NCBI RefSeq assembly: GCF_014842925.1
Contig: NZ_JACYXJ010000006.1
Location: 372,001 to 436,000, forward strand
DNA length: 64,000 nucleotides
Source: Roseibium polysiphoniae
GTDB lineage: Bacteria; Pseudomonadota; Alphaproteobacteria; Rhizobiales; Stappiaceae
Direction: 5' to 3'
A program made the translations under genes and the position numbers. The notes under the pieces were generated by a model that saw only the letters and a list, made by a program, of their open reading frames with translations, was not told the origin of the DNA and searched no databases. Positions 8,081 to 16,443 of this stretch are shown here, in pieces. The first letter of the stretch is position 1. Each line of letters begins with the position of its first letter.

Positions 8081-8878
8081 ATGTTTCGCAAGGTCGATCA
8101 GGGCCGCACCGCAGATGCTGCCGCCAAACAAATCGAAGAGTTGATCCTGCGTGGTGTGTTGAACCCGGGCGATCGTCTTCCCTCAGAACGCGACCTCTGC
8201 GTCGAGATGGATGTTTCACGCCCGGTCCTCCGAGAGGCCTTGAAGCTCCTCGAAGAACGCAATCTTCTGACAAGTCGCCAGGGAGGCGGAACCTTTGTCG
8301 CAGACGTCATCGGACCGATCTTCTCCGATGCCGTTATCGCGATGATTGAAAGACATCCCTCCGCAACAGCCGACTACCTGGAATTTCGCCGGGACATGGA
8401 GGCGACTGCAGCAAGTCACGCCGCCAACAGAGCGAGCGCAACGGACCATCGAACGCTCAAAGAAATCATCGACCAGATGGAGGCTGCGCACCTCGCTGAA
8501 GATCACCGGCAGGAAGCAGAACTCGATATTGAGTTGCACCAAGCCATCGGTGAAGCAGCTCACAATGTCATCTTGTTGCACAGCCTGCGATCCTGCTACC
8601 GGTTGCTGTCAAACGGTGTCTTTTTCAACCGTCAGCGTCTCTACGATCACCCGACCGCCCGAGCCACACTGCTGGAACAGCACAAAGAGATCGTCGATCG
8701 GATCACATCCGGCGATGCAGCAGGCGCCCGTGATGCCTCCCAGCGCCATGTCGACTTTGTTCGCAGCTCACTTGCCGAAGCCGAAGACATTCACAACCGC
8801 GACGAGCTTGCCGATCTCCGACGGCAACAAAGACATCAATCAACACAGGTGACAGCGCACAGGATGAAACGCTCCTGA
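8081..8878 (+). CDS. GntR-family transcriptional regulator (FadR/FCD subfamily)
   Basis: A 265-residue regulator. The N-terminal winged helix (about residues 8-75) has the GntR pattern AAKQIEELILRGVLNPGDRLPSERDL followed by VSRPVLREALKLLEERNLL and a wing RQGGGTFV. The C-terminal part (about 90-235) is an all-helical FCD effector domain with EFRRDMEATAASHAANRA and ELDIELHQAIGEAAHN, whose His/Asp residues usually hold a metal that binds carboxylic acids. I choose ATG at 8081 rather than a TTG at 8060, which would only add seven residues. Position between dehydrogenase and oxidase genes, behind an inverted repeat, makes it the likely repressor of this cluster, released by a hydroxy acid or its oxo acid. 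Confidence 0.85.
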   Translation: MFRKVDQGRTADAAAKQIEELILRGVLNPGDRLPSERDLCVEMDVSRPVLREALKLLEERNLLTSRQGGGTFVADVIGPIFSDAVIAMIERHPSATADYLEFRRDMEATAASHAANRASATDHRTLKEIIDQMEAAHLAEDHRQEAELDIELHQAIGEAAHNVILLHSLRSCYRLLSNGVFFNRQRLYDHPTARATLLEQHKEIVDRITSGDAAGARDASQRHVDFVRSSLAEAEDIHNRDELADLRRQQRHQSTQVTAHRMKRS

Positions 8879-8923
8879 GCCGCTTTGCCTGGCCCATTTT
8901 CTCTCTTGCAACGGAAAATCCCC

Positions 8924-10069
8924 ATGACCCCGATCACTTGTATCGCTGACTTGCAGGCTCTTGCAAAACGCCGTGTCCCGAAAATGTTCTACGACTACGC
9001 CGACACCGGGTCATGGACGCAGAGCACCTATCACGACAATGAAGCTGCTTTCCAGCGCCAGAAGCTCAGGCAACGGGTTGCAGTCAACATCGACAACCGC
9101 AGCATCAAGACCAAGATGATAGGCGAGGATGTCACGATGCCAGTGGCCCTAGCGCCGGTCGGCCTGACCGGAATGCAACATGCGGACGGAGAAATCCTTG
9201 CGGCCCAGGCAGCCGAGAAATTCGGCGTCCCATTCACCCTGACGACAATGAGCGTCTGTTCGATCGAAGATGTCGCCGAGTACACGAGCAAGCCGTTCTG
9301 GTTCCAGCTCTATGTCATGCGAGACCGCGGATTTTCTGAAAGCCTCATGCAACGCGCGCATGCCGCAAATTGCTCCGCACTGTGCCTGACACTCGATCTT
9401 CAGGTACTCGGTCAGAGGCACCGCGACATCAAGAATGGCCTGTCGACCCCACCCAATCCCACACCACGCGTATTGCTGGACCTGGCACTCAAGCCGCGCT
9501 GGTGCTGGAACATGCTGCAGACCAAGAGGAGGCAGTTCGGCAACATTCATGGCCACGTATCGGGTGTGGATGACATGACCTCACTCGCTGAATGGACAAA
9601 CAGTCAGTTCGATCCAACGCTCGATTGGTCGTCTGTCGAATGGGTCAAGAAACACTGGGACCGCAAGTTGATTCTGAAGGGGATCAATGATGTCGAGGAT
9701 GCGAAGATTGCAGCGGACATCGGTGGAGATGCAATCGTGGTGTCAAATCATGGCGGACGCCAGCTGGACGGCGCACTCGCGTCCTATGATGTCTTGCGCG
9801 AAATTGTCGATGCGGTCGGCGACAAGATCGAGGTTCACATGGATGGTGGTATCCGGTCCGGTCAGGATGTCTTCAAGGCCATCGCAATGGGTGCCAAGGG
9901 CACTTTTATCGGCCGGCCGTATATCTATGGACTTGGCGCCATGGGAAGGCCGGGTGTCACAAAGGCTCTGGAGATCATTCACAAGGAGCTGGATGTGACG
10001 ATGGGGCTATGCGGCGAAACAGACATTCACAATGTCGGCCGGCACAATCTCGTTCCTACCGGAAAGTGA
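8924..10069 (+). CDS. FMN-dependent alpha-hydroxyacid oxidase/dehydrogenase (LldD-type)
   Basis: A 381-residue member of the FMN-dependent alpha-hydroxyacid dehydrogenase family (L-lactate dehydrogenase, glycolate oxidase, mandelate dehydrogenase). These enzymes oxidise the L (S) 2-hydroxyacid to the 2-oxoacid. The active-site stretch VSNHGGRQLDGA places the catalytic base at His276, with the substrate-binding Arg three residues later. The FMN phosphate loop VHMDGGIRSGQDVFKAIAMGAKGTFIGRPYIYGL follows. The N-terminal PKMFYDYADTGSWTQ is typical. I choose ATG at 8924, where family similarity begins, over an upstream start at 8885. It directly follows the regulator gene. Together with the D-specific dehydrogenase it would let the cell process both enantiomers. 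Confidence 0.9.
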   Translation: MTPITCIADLQALAKRRVPKMFYDYADTGSWTQSTYHDNEAAFQRQKLRQRVAVNIDNRSIKTKMIGEDVTMPVALAPVGLTGMQHADGEILAAQAAEKFGVPFTLTTMSVCSIEDVAEYTSKPFWFQLYVMRDRGFSESLMQRAHAANCSALCLTLDLQVLGQRHRDIKNGLSTPPNPTPRVLLDLALKPRWCWNMLQTKRRQFGNIHGHVSGVDDMTSLAEWTNSQFDPTLDWSSVEWVKKHWDRKLILKGINDVEDAKIAADIGGDAIVVSNHGGRQLDGALASYDVLREIVDAVGDKIEVHMDGGIRSGQDVFKAIAMGAKGTFIGRPYIYGLGAMGRPGVTKALEIIHKELDVTMGLCGETDIHNVGRHNLVPTGK

Positions 10070-10076
10070 GCCAATC

Positions 10077-10736
10077 ATGACATCGCGGCGACCTCTTCAG
10101 AACCGAGTGCTTCCGACTGGAGAGATCGTCGCGATCACGCAGCGTGGCACCATGATGGGCAACCGGGGCGGACGCATTCACGATCCTGACACTCGAATGT
10201 TGCTACGGCGCAGGTCCGCATCCCGTCGCTGGATTTGTTGCGTTACGAGCTTCAAGGGTCGACGCCGAAAGGTCATGGGGCAGAGCTACACCGAATTATT
10301 CTTCCTGGATGAAGTCACAGCCCTCGCCGCCGGTCATCGCCCCTGTTTCGAATGCCGGCGCGCCGACGCAAAGAATTTTGCGTCCGCTTTCGCTCTTGGC
10401 ACGGGCCAAGCCGAAGCGCATTCCGCCGATGAGATGGACCGGCTTCTCCATTCAGATCGCCTCGAAGGGCGTCAGCAGAAAACACATCTGTCTCCTTTGG
10501 GAGAGCTGCCGGATGGGACAATGGTCCTCCTTGCCGATCAGCCACATGCTCTTTGCGAAGGTTCTTTGTTGTCATGGCAGCCCGATGGCTACGCTCCTAC
10601 AACCGCGACGGTCTCAAGCGACGCAGTTCTGACCGTGCTCACACCAAAGTGTGTCGTCCAAACTTTGTGTGCAGGTTATCTGCCGGTTTGGCACCCGTCC
10701 GCGACCGACGAGAACTTCAAAGTTTCTAATAGATAG
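10077..10736 (+). CDS. Conserved hypothetical protein with CxxC motif
   Basis: A 219-residue protein I cannot assign. Visible features are an N-terminal RGTMMGNRGGRIHD segment, an Arg-rich stretch, a Cys pair (RWICCVTSFKGR near residue 55), and GHRPCFECRRADAKNF near residues 95-111. The latter looks like the GFRPC-x2-CRPD part of the Ada-type zinc-binding domain. A structural zinc site is therefore possible but unproven. The ATG at 10077 lies seven bases after the oxidase stop, so it may be cotranscribed with the hydroxyacid cluster, although nothing else links it to that pathway. An upstream start inside the oxidase gene would add 15 unsupported residues. Confidence 0.6.
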   Translation: MTSRRPLQNRVLPTGEIVAITQRGTMMGNRGGRIHDPDTRMLLRRRSASRRWICCVTSFKGRRRKVMGQSYTELFFLDEVTALAAGHRPCFECRRADAKNFASAFALGTGQAEAHSADEMDRLLHSDRLEGRQQKTHLSPLGELPDGTMVLLADQPHALCEGSLLSWQPDGYAPTTATVSSDAVLTVLTPKCVVQTLCAGYLPVWHPSATDENFKVSNR

Positions 10737-10807
10737 ATCAAGAACTATCATTTGTTCTGAACTCGCCGATCCGACATGGTCCTATCTCCCCAAATAGGAT
10801 CGTCCAG

Positions 10808-11724
10808 ATGTCGCTCGCAGCGCCCTTGCCCACTTCGCCACGCCCTGCTCTCACCTCCACAGACTACGCCCTCTATGGCGCGACTGTTTTCGCCTGGGGA
10901 TTCAGCTGGATCGCGATAAAAGGACAGGTTGGCGACATACCGCCAGAGGTATCGGTGTTCTGGCGCTTTGTGCTCGCCTCCATGGTCATGGTTGGCTGGT
11001 GCTATTGGCGCGGGCACAATTTGCGTTACGGCCTGCGGGATCACCTGCGTTTTGCCGGGCTGGGCCTCTTCATTTTTTCGGCCAATTTCACGCTCTTCTA
11101 CTATGGCGCGGCATCTCTTCCGTCAGGTCTTCTCGCCGTGATTTTTTCGCTCGCGTCCGTCTTGAACCTGATACTAGCCTTCATTCTTTTCGGTCAGCGT
11201 CCCGGAATGGTTTCGCTCACCGCGGGCCTTCTCGGCTTTGCCGGCATCGCTCTTATGTTCAAACCGCAAATTCTCGACACCGGAATCGACTACGCGGCGA
11301 TGAGCGGACTCGGCTTTTGCGCGCTTGGGACGCTGTCATTTTGCCTCGGGAATATGCTCTCTGCCTCAAACCAGCAAAAAGGCCTGCCTGTCACGCCGGC
11401 CACAGCGTGGGGAATGGTCTATGGAACGCTGTTTCTCGGGCTGTTTGCGACCCTCAAGGCAACAGCTTCGCCATCAACCCGAGCCCCGTTTACATCACAA
11501 GCCTCGTCTATCTTGCGATCATCTCGTCGGTCGTTGCGTTTGGATCCTATCTCACCTTGCTTGGCAGGATTGGTTCTGCACGGGCAGGCTACGCGACGGT
11601 GATTTTCCCGGTTGTCGCGCTTTCGATCTCGACTGTTTTTGAAGGCTACCAATGGACAGGCAGCGCTATACTCGGCCTGGCTTGCGTTCTCTTTGGCAAC
11701 ATTTTGATGCTACGCGGTCGCTGA
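10808..11724 (+). pseudogene. EamA/DMT-family exporter, frameshifted
   Basis: The reading frame opens at 10808 with a typical EamA N-terminus (ATVFAWGFSWIAIKGQ...) and five to six hydrophobic helices. Similarity then stops near base 11458 after LFLGLFATLK. The missing C-terminal repeat continues at once in the neighbouring frame (GNSFAINPSPVYITSLVYLAIISSVVAFGSYLTLLGRIGSARAGY, then a glycine-rich end) to a stop at 11724. Loss of one base, for example a G in the CTCAAG-GCAAC stretch, explains it. Restored length would be about 305 residues, normal for a ten-helix drug/metabolite transporter. It is either a recent pseudogene or a sequencing error. Both parts keep full codon bias, so the lesion is young if real. 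Confidence 0.82.
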
Positions 11725-11751
11725 CTGAGCAAGCGACCGCCCTTGGCAGGA

Positions 11752-12633
11752 TCACTCCGCTGCCAAAGCCACAGTCACGTTGCCAATCGCAGCAACAATG
11801 TGATTGCACAGGGTGTCATGCATGGGCTGGCGCGCATTCTCAGAGCGCAACAAGGTAATGTCGCAGGCTGGAAGATCCGGGAACCCGTCTTTCTCTCCCA
11901 GGATTCTCATTCCATCCCGGACTGCACTTTGAGGAAATACGGTCACTGCCAAACCTGCCTGTACCGCTCCAACGAGCGCGGTCGCGCTCGAACTAACATA
12001 GGAGATCGCGTAGGGGCGCGAAACGCGGTCAAGCGCTTCCATCGCCAGACGGCGCCACGCGCAGGACGTCGGACCAACTGCGAGGCGCACAACATCGCTC
12101 GCGTGGGCACAGTGATCCGAAGACGTCACCCAATAGAGCGGTTCGCGCCGGATCACCTCCCCCATCTGCGAACGATTGTCTGTTGAGGTCACAATCGCGA
12201 CATCCAGGTCGCCATTCGCGATAGCGACCGATGTTTCGCTGCTGCTCGCGCAGACGACCTGCACCTCAATGGCCGGATTTAGACGTGCGAACGCTCCCAG
12301 AACCTGAGGCAGAAGGCGATCGGCATAGTCATCAGGAAGTCCCAGCTTGACGCGGCCCACTTCCTGATACGTCCCGAAGGCCGAGAGCGTCTCATTGTTC
12401 AGAAGAATCATGCGGCGCGCATATTCAATCAGCCGCTCGCCGTCTTCAGTTAGACGCGACTGGCGACCGTCCTTGGCAAAGATTGCCATGCCGACCCGTT
12501 CTTCAAGTCTGCGCATCTGCATCGAGACGGCAGATTGCGTTTTGTTGACCGCTTCGCCTGCCTTCGTAAAGCTGCCCAGCTCGGCGATGGCCAGGAATGT
12601 GCGAAGCTGGTCGATATCCAGCGCATGACTCAT
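11752..12633 (-). CDS. LysR-family transcriptional regulator
   Basis: A 293-residue LysR-type regulator. The N-terminal helix-turn-helix spans about residues 8-66 (LRTFLAIAELGSFTKAGEAVNKTQSAVSMQMRRLEERVG). A substrate-binding-protein-like effector domain follows from about residue 92. It is a paralogue of the gene immediately upstream on the same strand, sharing the TQSAVSMQMRRLEERxG helix and the VRLGxPDDYADRxLP stretch. It is convergent with the broken EamA gene. The start is the first ATG and puts the helix-turn-helix at the normal distance from the N-terminus. Target genes are not evident; a tandem duplication with division of function is the likely origin. Confidence 0.87.
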   Translation of the reverse strand: MSHALDIDQLRTFLAIAELGSFTKAGEAVNKTQSAVSMQMRRLEERVGMAIFAKDGRQSRLTEDGERLIEYARRMILLNNETLSAFGTYQEVGRVKLGLPDDYADRLLPQVLGAFARLNPAIEVQVVCASSSETSVAIANGDLDVAIVTSTDNRSQMGEVIRREPLYWVTSSDHCAHASDVVRLAVGPTSCAWRRLAMEALDRVSRPYAISYVSSSATALVGAVQAGLAVTVFPQSAVRDGMRILGEKDGFPDLPACDITLLRSENARQPMHDTLCNHIVAAIGNVTVALAAE

Positions 12634-12730
12634 ATCAGCAATCCATCTCGGCGCCCCTGTCGCGAGGCATCAACACTGCAAATCATTTCAGGAAAGATAT
12701 ATCCGAAACGCTTATCATTCAATTCAGGGA

Positions 12731-13606
12731 TTATTCAGCTGCCAGAGGCACGGAAAGATTGTCCAGGGAAGACAGGATATGCTCGACAAGAGCCTCTGTT
12801 ACGCGCGTGTTCTGGCGCCAGGATCTGAGGATCCCGATGTCGCAATCCGGGAGCTTCGGAAAGCCTTCCGCCTCGCAGAGCACCCGCATGCCAGGCCTCA
12901 AGGCTGATTCTGGCAGGACAGAGACCGCGAGACCAGCCAGAACAGCGGCGCCGACTGCCGTCGAATTCCAGCTGGAATAAAGCAGTCGATTTTCCCGGCC
13001 AACATCATTAAGGGCCGCAAGTGCCGCCTTTCGCCAATCGCAATTCGCTCGGCCGAGCGCCAAGGGCAGCACTTCTTCGTTTTCAACGGCATGACGCGCC
13101 GATGCCACCCAAAGCAAGGGTTCCCGGCGAATGACCTGCGCTTCCTTTCGGCCCTTTTTCCAGACGTGCGTCACGATCGCGACATCCAATTCGTCATTGG
13201 CCACAAGCTCGAACAGATTGGGTGTCGGCGCGCAGACCACACTGACTTCCGCCTTGGGATTTGACCGCGAAAACCGCGCCAGAATCTCAGGCAGAAAGCG
13301 GTCCGCGTAATCGTCAGGTGTGCCGAGCCGCACGAGACCTGCCACTTCTGTTTCATCAAAGGCGGCGATCGTCTCGTCATTCAGTTGCACCAATCGCCGC
13401 GCATAGTGCAGCAAACGTTCGCCATTCTCGGTCAAGCGGGACATGCGCCCATCCCTGGCGAAAATCGGCCGCCCGATTCTCTCCTCAAGCCGTCGCATCT
13501 GCATCGAAACCGCCGACTGGGTCTTGTTTACAGTTTGTGCCGCGCGCGTGAAACTACCGCATTCTGCGATCGCAACGAATGTGCGTAGCTGGTCCAAGTC
13601 GAGCAT
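12731..13606 (-). CDS. LysR-family transcriptional regulator (tandem paralogue)
   Basis: A 291-residue LysR regulator with the DNA-binding domain at about residues 3-62 (LDLDQLRTFVAIAECGSFTRAAQTVNKTQSAVSMQMRRLEERIGRPIF) and the effector domain from about 88. I take the ATG at 13606 because AAAGGTG stands seven bases upstream of it; GTG at 13624 and ATG at 13621 overlap that ribosome-binding site. It lies 97 bases upstream of its paralogue and is divergent from the DUF1127 gene at 13774. Divergent placement suggests that it controls that gene and itself through the inverted repeat at 13658-13670. Confidence 0.87.
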   Translation of the reverse strand: MLDLDQLRTFVAIAECGSFTRAAQTVNKTQSAVSMQMRRLEERIGRPIFARDGRMSRLTENGERLLHYARRLVQLNDETIAAFDETEVAGLVRLGTPDDYADRFLPEILARFSRSNPKAEVSVVCAPTPNLFELVANDELDVAIVTHVWKKGRKEAQVIRREPLLWVASARHAVENEEVLPLALGRANCDWRKAALAALNDVGRENRLLYSSWNSTAVGAAVLAGLAVSVLPESALRPGMRVLCEAEGFPKLPDCDIGILRSWRQNTRVTEALVEHILSSLDNLSVPLAAE

Positions 13607-13657
13607 CGCAGCACCTTTCATCACAGTTTTATATGAAAGCTATAAGAAACATTCGTT

Positions 13658-13670
13658 GGATTAATAATCC
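13658..13670. promoter_or_regulatory. Inverted repeat between lysR and the DUF1127 gene
   Basis: GGATTA and TAATCC flank a single central A in GGATTAATAATCC, and two of the next three flanking pairs also match. The site lies 52 bases upstream of the lysR start at 13606 and about 100 bases before the divergent gene. That is a usual place for a LysR-type autoregulatory site. Confidence 0.45.
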
Positions 13671-13773
13671 GACCCACGGCAATGTCAAATCGTTCCTAGC
13701 ATTCAGATCGCCGAACGACGGCGCGGAACAAGCGGACGAAAATACCTTCGTCGGCTAACAGGAGAAATTTGCC

Positions 13774-14106
13774 ATGTCTTACAGAACACACATCAGCCTG
13801 ACCGCCATTCTTGGGGCATCGGTTACCCGTGTATGGCGCCTCCTGTCCAACCGACAGAAAGTGAACTGCCTGCACAATCTAACAGACGCTCAACTTCATG
13901 ACATTGGCCTGACCAGGAGCGATGTTCGACGAGCCTCCCAGATTTCATTCCTGGTGGACCCCACTCGGGTTCTGAATTCTTGGGCGCGTGAGAGATCACT
14001 CGCTGCCCAGTTGCCAGACCCAAAACCAGTGCTTCAGTCCCCGCCCCTCGGGGACCCGAAGTTCACGGACATGACCTCATGTCCGGCCCCAAGGCTCGCA
14101 GCTTAA
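13774..14106 (+). CDS. DUF1127 domain protein
   Basis: A 110-residue protein with one DUF1127 motif at about residues 22-55 (VWRLLSNRQKVNCLHNLTDAQLHDIGLTRSDVRRA). The family is made of small, Arg-rich alphaproteobacterial proteins; some members bind RNA and influence phosphate, nitrogen or stress regulation. This one has an additional C-terminal half of about 50 residues with no recognisable domain and many Pro residues. A clear ribosome-binding site (AGGAGAAA) precedes the ATG, and a perfect terminator follows at 14152. It is transcribed away from a LysR gene, its likely regulator. Confidence 0.8.
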   Translation: MSYRTHISLTAILGASVTRVWRLLSNRQKVNCLHNLTDAQLHDIGLTRSDVRRASQISFLVDPTRVLNSWARERSLAAQLPDPKPVLQSPPLGDPKFTDMTSCPAPRLAA

Positions 14107-14151
14107 GCCTTGGAATGCAGCCCTGTCGGCAAACCTTGCTGACACCCAACT

Positions 14152-14179
14152 GGCCCGCCGCCCCCGGCGGGCCTTTTTT
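14152..14179 (+). terminator. Rho-independent terminator after the DUF1127 gene
   Basis: Perfect nine-base arms GGCCCGCCG (14152-14160) and CGGCGGGCC (14165-14173), loop CCCC, then six T residues. The T-run touches the stop codon of the convergent gene at 14178. Confidence 0.92.
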
Positions 14180-14969
14180 ATGAGGTTTTGGACTTCACCT
14201 CATTCATATCACGCACGGCGCGCTCAAAAAAACTGTCGAACGCCTTGAACTGGCTGGATTGCATGTCGCGCCCCGCCGTGACCCATTCGGCAAACATCTC
14301 GTCAAACTCGGATGGGGCTTCTGCTGCTGGATCGGGGACATCTTCGACGTCATCCAGGTCCTCTGGCTCATCGTGAGTATCGGGTTGAAGCTCTGGCTCT
14401 GGCTCTGGCTCTGGCGCAGCTTCAGCGGCCGGCTTCAGAAAGCCAGACCAGAATGACTGCATCGCCTGCGTGTAACCCTGAATGTAATCCGTAGGCGTGG
14501 GAGCCGGTTTGGGCCGGCCCCTTGCATAACCTCGGAGAAACGCATCAAGGAGTTCCCGGGCTTCGCCCTGCATATATGGACGAGCGACCTGTCCCATCGC
14601 CAGGGTTGCCGCCACCGGCATCATTTCGGCGATTGCTTCCTGCTGCAGACCGGTGATCGAAGCGATCTGCTCGGCAACAGCCTTTCGCACGAACTCCGGC
14701 CCGAAGAACGGCTGCAGGTGTTCGTCAACAGATGGCGGGGATTGCGGATTAAAAAAGGACGCCATCGGAAAGAGGGCATTGGACTGAGGCAGGAGCCCAT
14801 TGAACCCTGGCACCGATGGTCCAAAATGCCGAACGCCGCTCATGGCCGCAGGCATGAGCTGGGCCATGGCCGTTTCGAGATCTCCCTCATTCCAGCCGAA
14901 CCGGCGCTTCATGTCCTCGGCAACAGCCGTCAGGTCGAATGGAAATGGAAATCCTGGGACATCCGTCAT
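14178..14969 (-). CDS. DUF937-like protein with acidic Glu-Pro tract
   Basis: A 263-residue soluble protein. The central part, about residues 60-135, has the alternating helical pattern of DUF937/YidB-like proteins (FVRKAVAEQIASITGLQQEAIAEMMPVAATLAMG), whose function is unknown; this assignment is tentative. A low-complexity acidic linker follows (EPEPEPELQPD..., about residues 188-220), encoded by a tandem hexamer. The C-terminal helix (FDEMFAEWVTAGRDMQSSQFKAFDSFFERAVRDM) resembles the amphipathic helices of phasin-like or polymer-associated proteins. No operon partner is evident; gshA lies 100 bases upstream, on the same strand but ending there. Confidence 0.55.
   Translation of the reverse strand: MTDVPGFPFPFDLTAVAEDMKRRFGWNEGDLETAMAQLMPAAMSGVRHFGPSVPGFNGLLPQSNALFPMASFFNPQSPPSVDEHLQPFFGPEFVRKAVAEQIASITGLQQEAIAEMMPVAATLAMGQVARPYMQGEARELLDAFLRGYARGRPKPAPTPTDYIQGYTQAMQSFWSGFLKPAAEAAPEPEPEPELQPDTHDEPEDLDDVEDVPDPAAEAPSEFDEMFAEWVTAGRDMQSSQFKAFDSFFERAVRDMNEVKSKTS
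14391..14414. repeat. Tandem hexamer repeat (CTCTGG) x4
   Basis: Four exact copies of CTCTGG inside the DUF937-like gene. They encode alternating Glu and Pro on the minus strand. Because the unit is six bases long, slippage would change tract length without breaking the frame. Confidence 0.9.
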
Positions 14970-15069
14970 GGCCGCGCCTCGCTGCGATCTATCAGACCAA
15001 CATGATCATCTTTCTGATAGGCAACGTCAAATGCCGTTCCGAGGCGGGCCTGCGCTTTCTTGATCGACG

Positions 15070-16443
15070 TTAGTAGGCGTAGTCCTTGAAAATTTGATTG
15101 ATGTCTCCATCCCAGCTGCCGCCATAACGCTGAAGCAGGATGTCGGCAGGGCACATGCCCGCAGCCAGTCCCTCTTCGACCGGCGCCAAGTGTACTTGTT
15201 CATCAAGATCGCCATCGCTCAGACGATTGCGGCGGCGAAGGCCCTCCTTGGACAGGGCGAGGACGTCCTTGGCCACATCCAGCACCTGTCCGTTGCGGAA
15301 AGGTGTCTGCAATGCTGTGCGCGGTACGCCGGCTCTCAGAGCGCCACGCTCTTCCTCAGTCCAGTCGCGGACGAGCTGCCAAGCCTGGTCAAGAATGCCA
15401 TCATCATAGAGCAGACCGACCCAGAAGGCAGGCAGGGCGCAAATCCTGCGCCATGGACCGCCGTCGGCACCGCGCATCTCGATGTATTTTTTCAGCCGCA
15501 CATCCGGGAAGAGCGTGGAAAGGTGGTTGTTCCAGTCGCCTATCGTCGGGCGCGCATCCGGCACCTTGCCTTCGTAAGACCCATTCATGAAAGCGCGGAA
15601 AGTCGTGTCCGTTGCGTCGTAATAGGTTGCCCCGCGCTTGATGAAGTACATTGGAACATCGAGCGCCCATTCCACATAGCTTTCAAAGCCGAAGCCATCT
15701 TCGAAGGCAAAAGGCAAATTGCCGGTACGGTCCTGATCAAGATCGTTCCAGACTTCCGCGCGGAAGGATTTGTAGCCGTTTGGCTTGCCATCAGTGAAGG
15801 GAGAGTTGGCGAAAATCGCGGTCGCAATCGGCTGCAGCGCCAACCCGACACGCATCTTCTTGGCCATGTCGGCCTCTGAGGCAAAATCAAGATTCACCTG
15901 AATGGTCGTGGTCCGGTACATCATGTCCAGACCATATTTCCCCACCTTCGGCATGTAGCGCGTCATGATCTCATAACGCGATTTTGGCATGACCGGCACA
16001 TCTTCGCGCCGCCAGGTTGGAGCCATGCCTGTGCCCAGGAAACCTACACCCAGCGGCTCGGCGACCTGACGCACATGCGCAAGATGCACGTTCGTTTCCC
16101 GGCAGGTTTCATGGAGTGTCTCCAGCGGCGCACCGGAAAGCTCGAATTGCCCGCCCGGCTCAATGGAAATCGCGCCACCGCCCACGGGATCAGAAAGGCC
16201 TATGATCTTGCCATTGTCCTCGATCCGTTCCCAACCCAGCAGCTTCTCCATCCCGGACAAAACGGCTTCGACGCCATGACTGCCCTCGTAAGGGATCGGG
16301 GATAGATCCGACAGGTGAAAGCCGAACTTCTCATGCTCGGTGCCGATCCGGAACTTCTCTGCTGGTTTACAACCGGCTTCGAGGGTCTCAGCGAGATCGG
16401 CAATGCTTTCAATTGGTGTCGAATCGACGGTATCGCGGGCCAT
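15070..16443 (-). CDS. gshA: Glutamate-cysteine ligase, plant/alphaproteobacterial type
   Basis: This 457-residue enzyme joins glutamate and cysteine with ATP, the first step of glutathione synthesis in the cytoplasm. It belongs to the GCS2 type shared by plants and Alphaproteobacteria, not the E. coli type. Recognisable stretches are FRIGTEHEKFGF near residues 31-42, SIEPGGQFELSGAPLETLHET near 95-115, GFLGTGMAPTWRREDVPVMPKSRYEIM, and MYFIKRG...TFRAFMNG. Length is as expected. The start is an ATG preceded by GGGAAA. rsmE lies 260 bases upstream on the same strand. No gshB is present in the window. Confidence 0.95.
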   Translation of the reverse strand: MARDTVDSTPIESIADLAETLEAGCKPAEKFRIGTEHEKFGFHLSDLSPIPYEGSHGVEAVLSGMEKLLGWERIEDNGKIIGLSDPVGGGAISIEPGGQFELSGAPLETLHETCRETNVHLAHVRQVAEPLGVGFLGTGMAPTWRREDVPVMPKSRYEIMTRYMPKVGKYGLDMMYRTTTIQVNLDFASEADMAKKMRVGLALQPIATAIFANSPFTDGKPNGYKSFRAEVWNDLDQDRTGNLPFAFEDGFGFESYVEWALDVPMYFIKRGATYYDATDTTFRAFMNGSYEGKVPDARPTIGDWNNHLSTLFPDVRLKKYIEMRGADGGPWRRICALPAFWVGLLYDDGILDQAWQLVRDWTEEERGALRAGVPRTALQTPFRNGQVLDVAKDVLALSKEGLRRRNRLSDGDLDEQVHLAPVEEGLAAGMCPADILLQRYGGSWDGDINQIFKDYAY

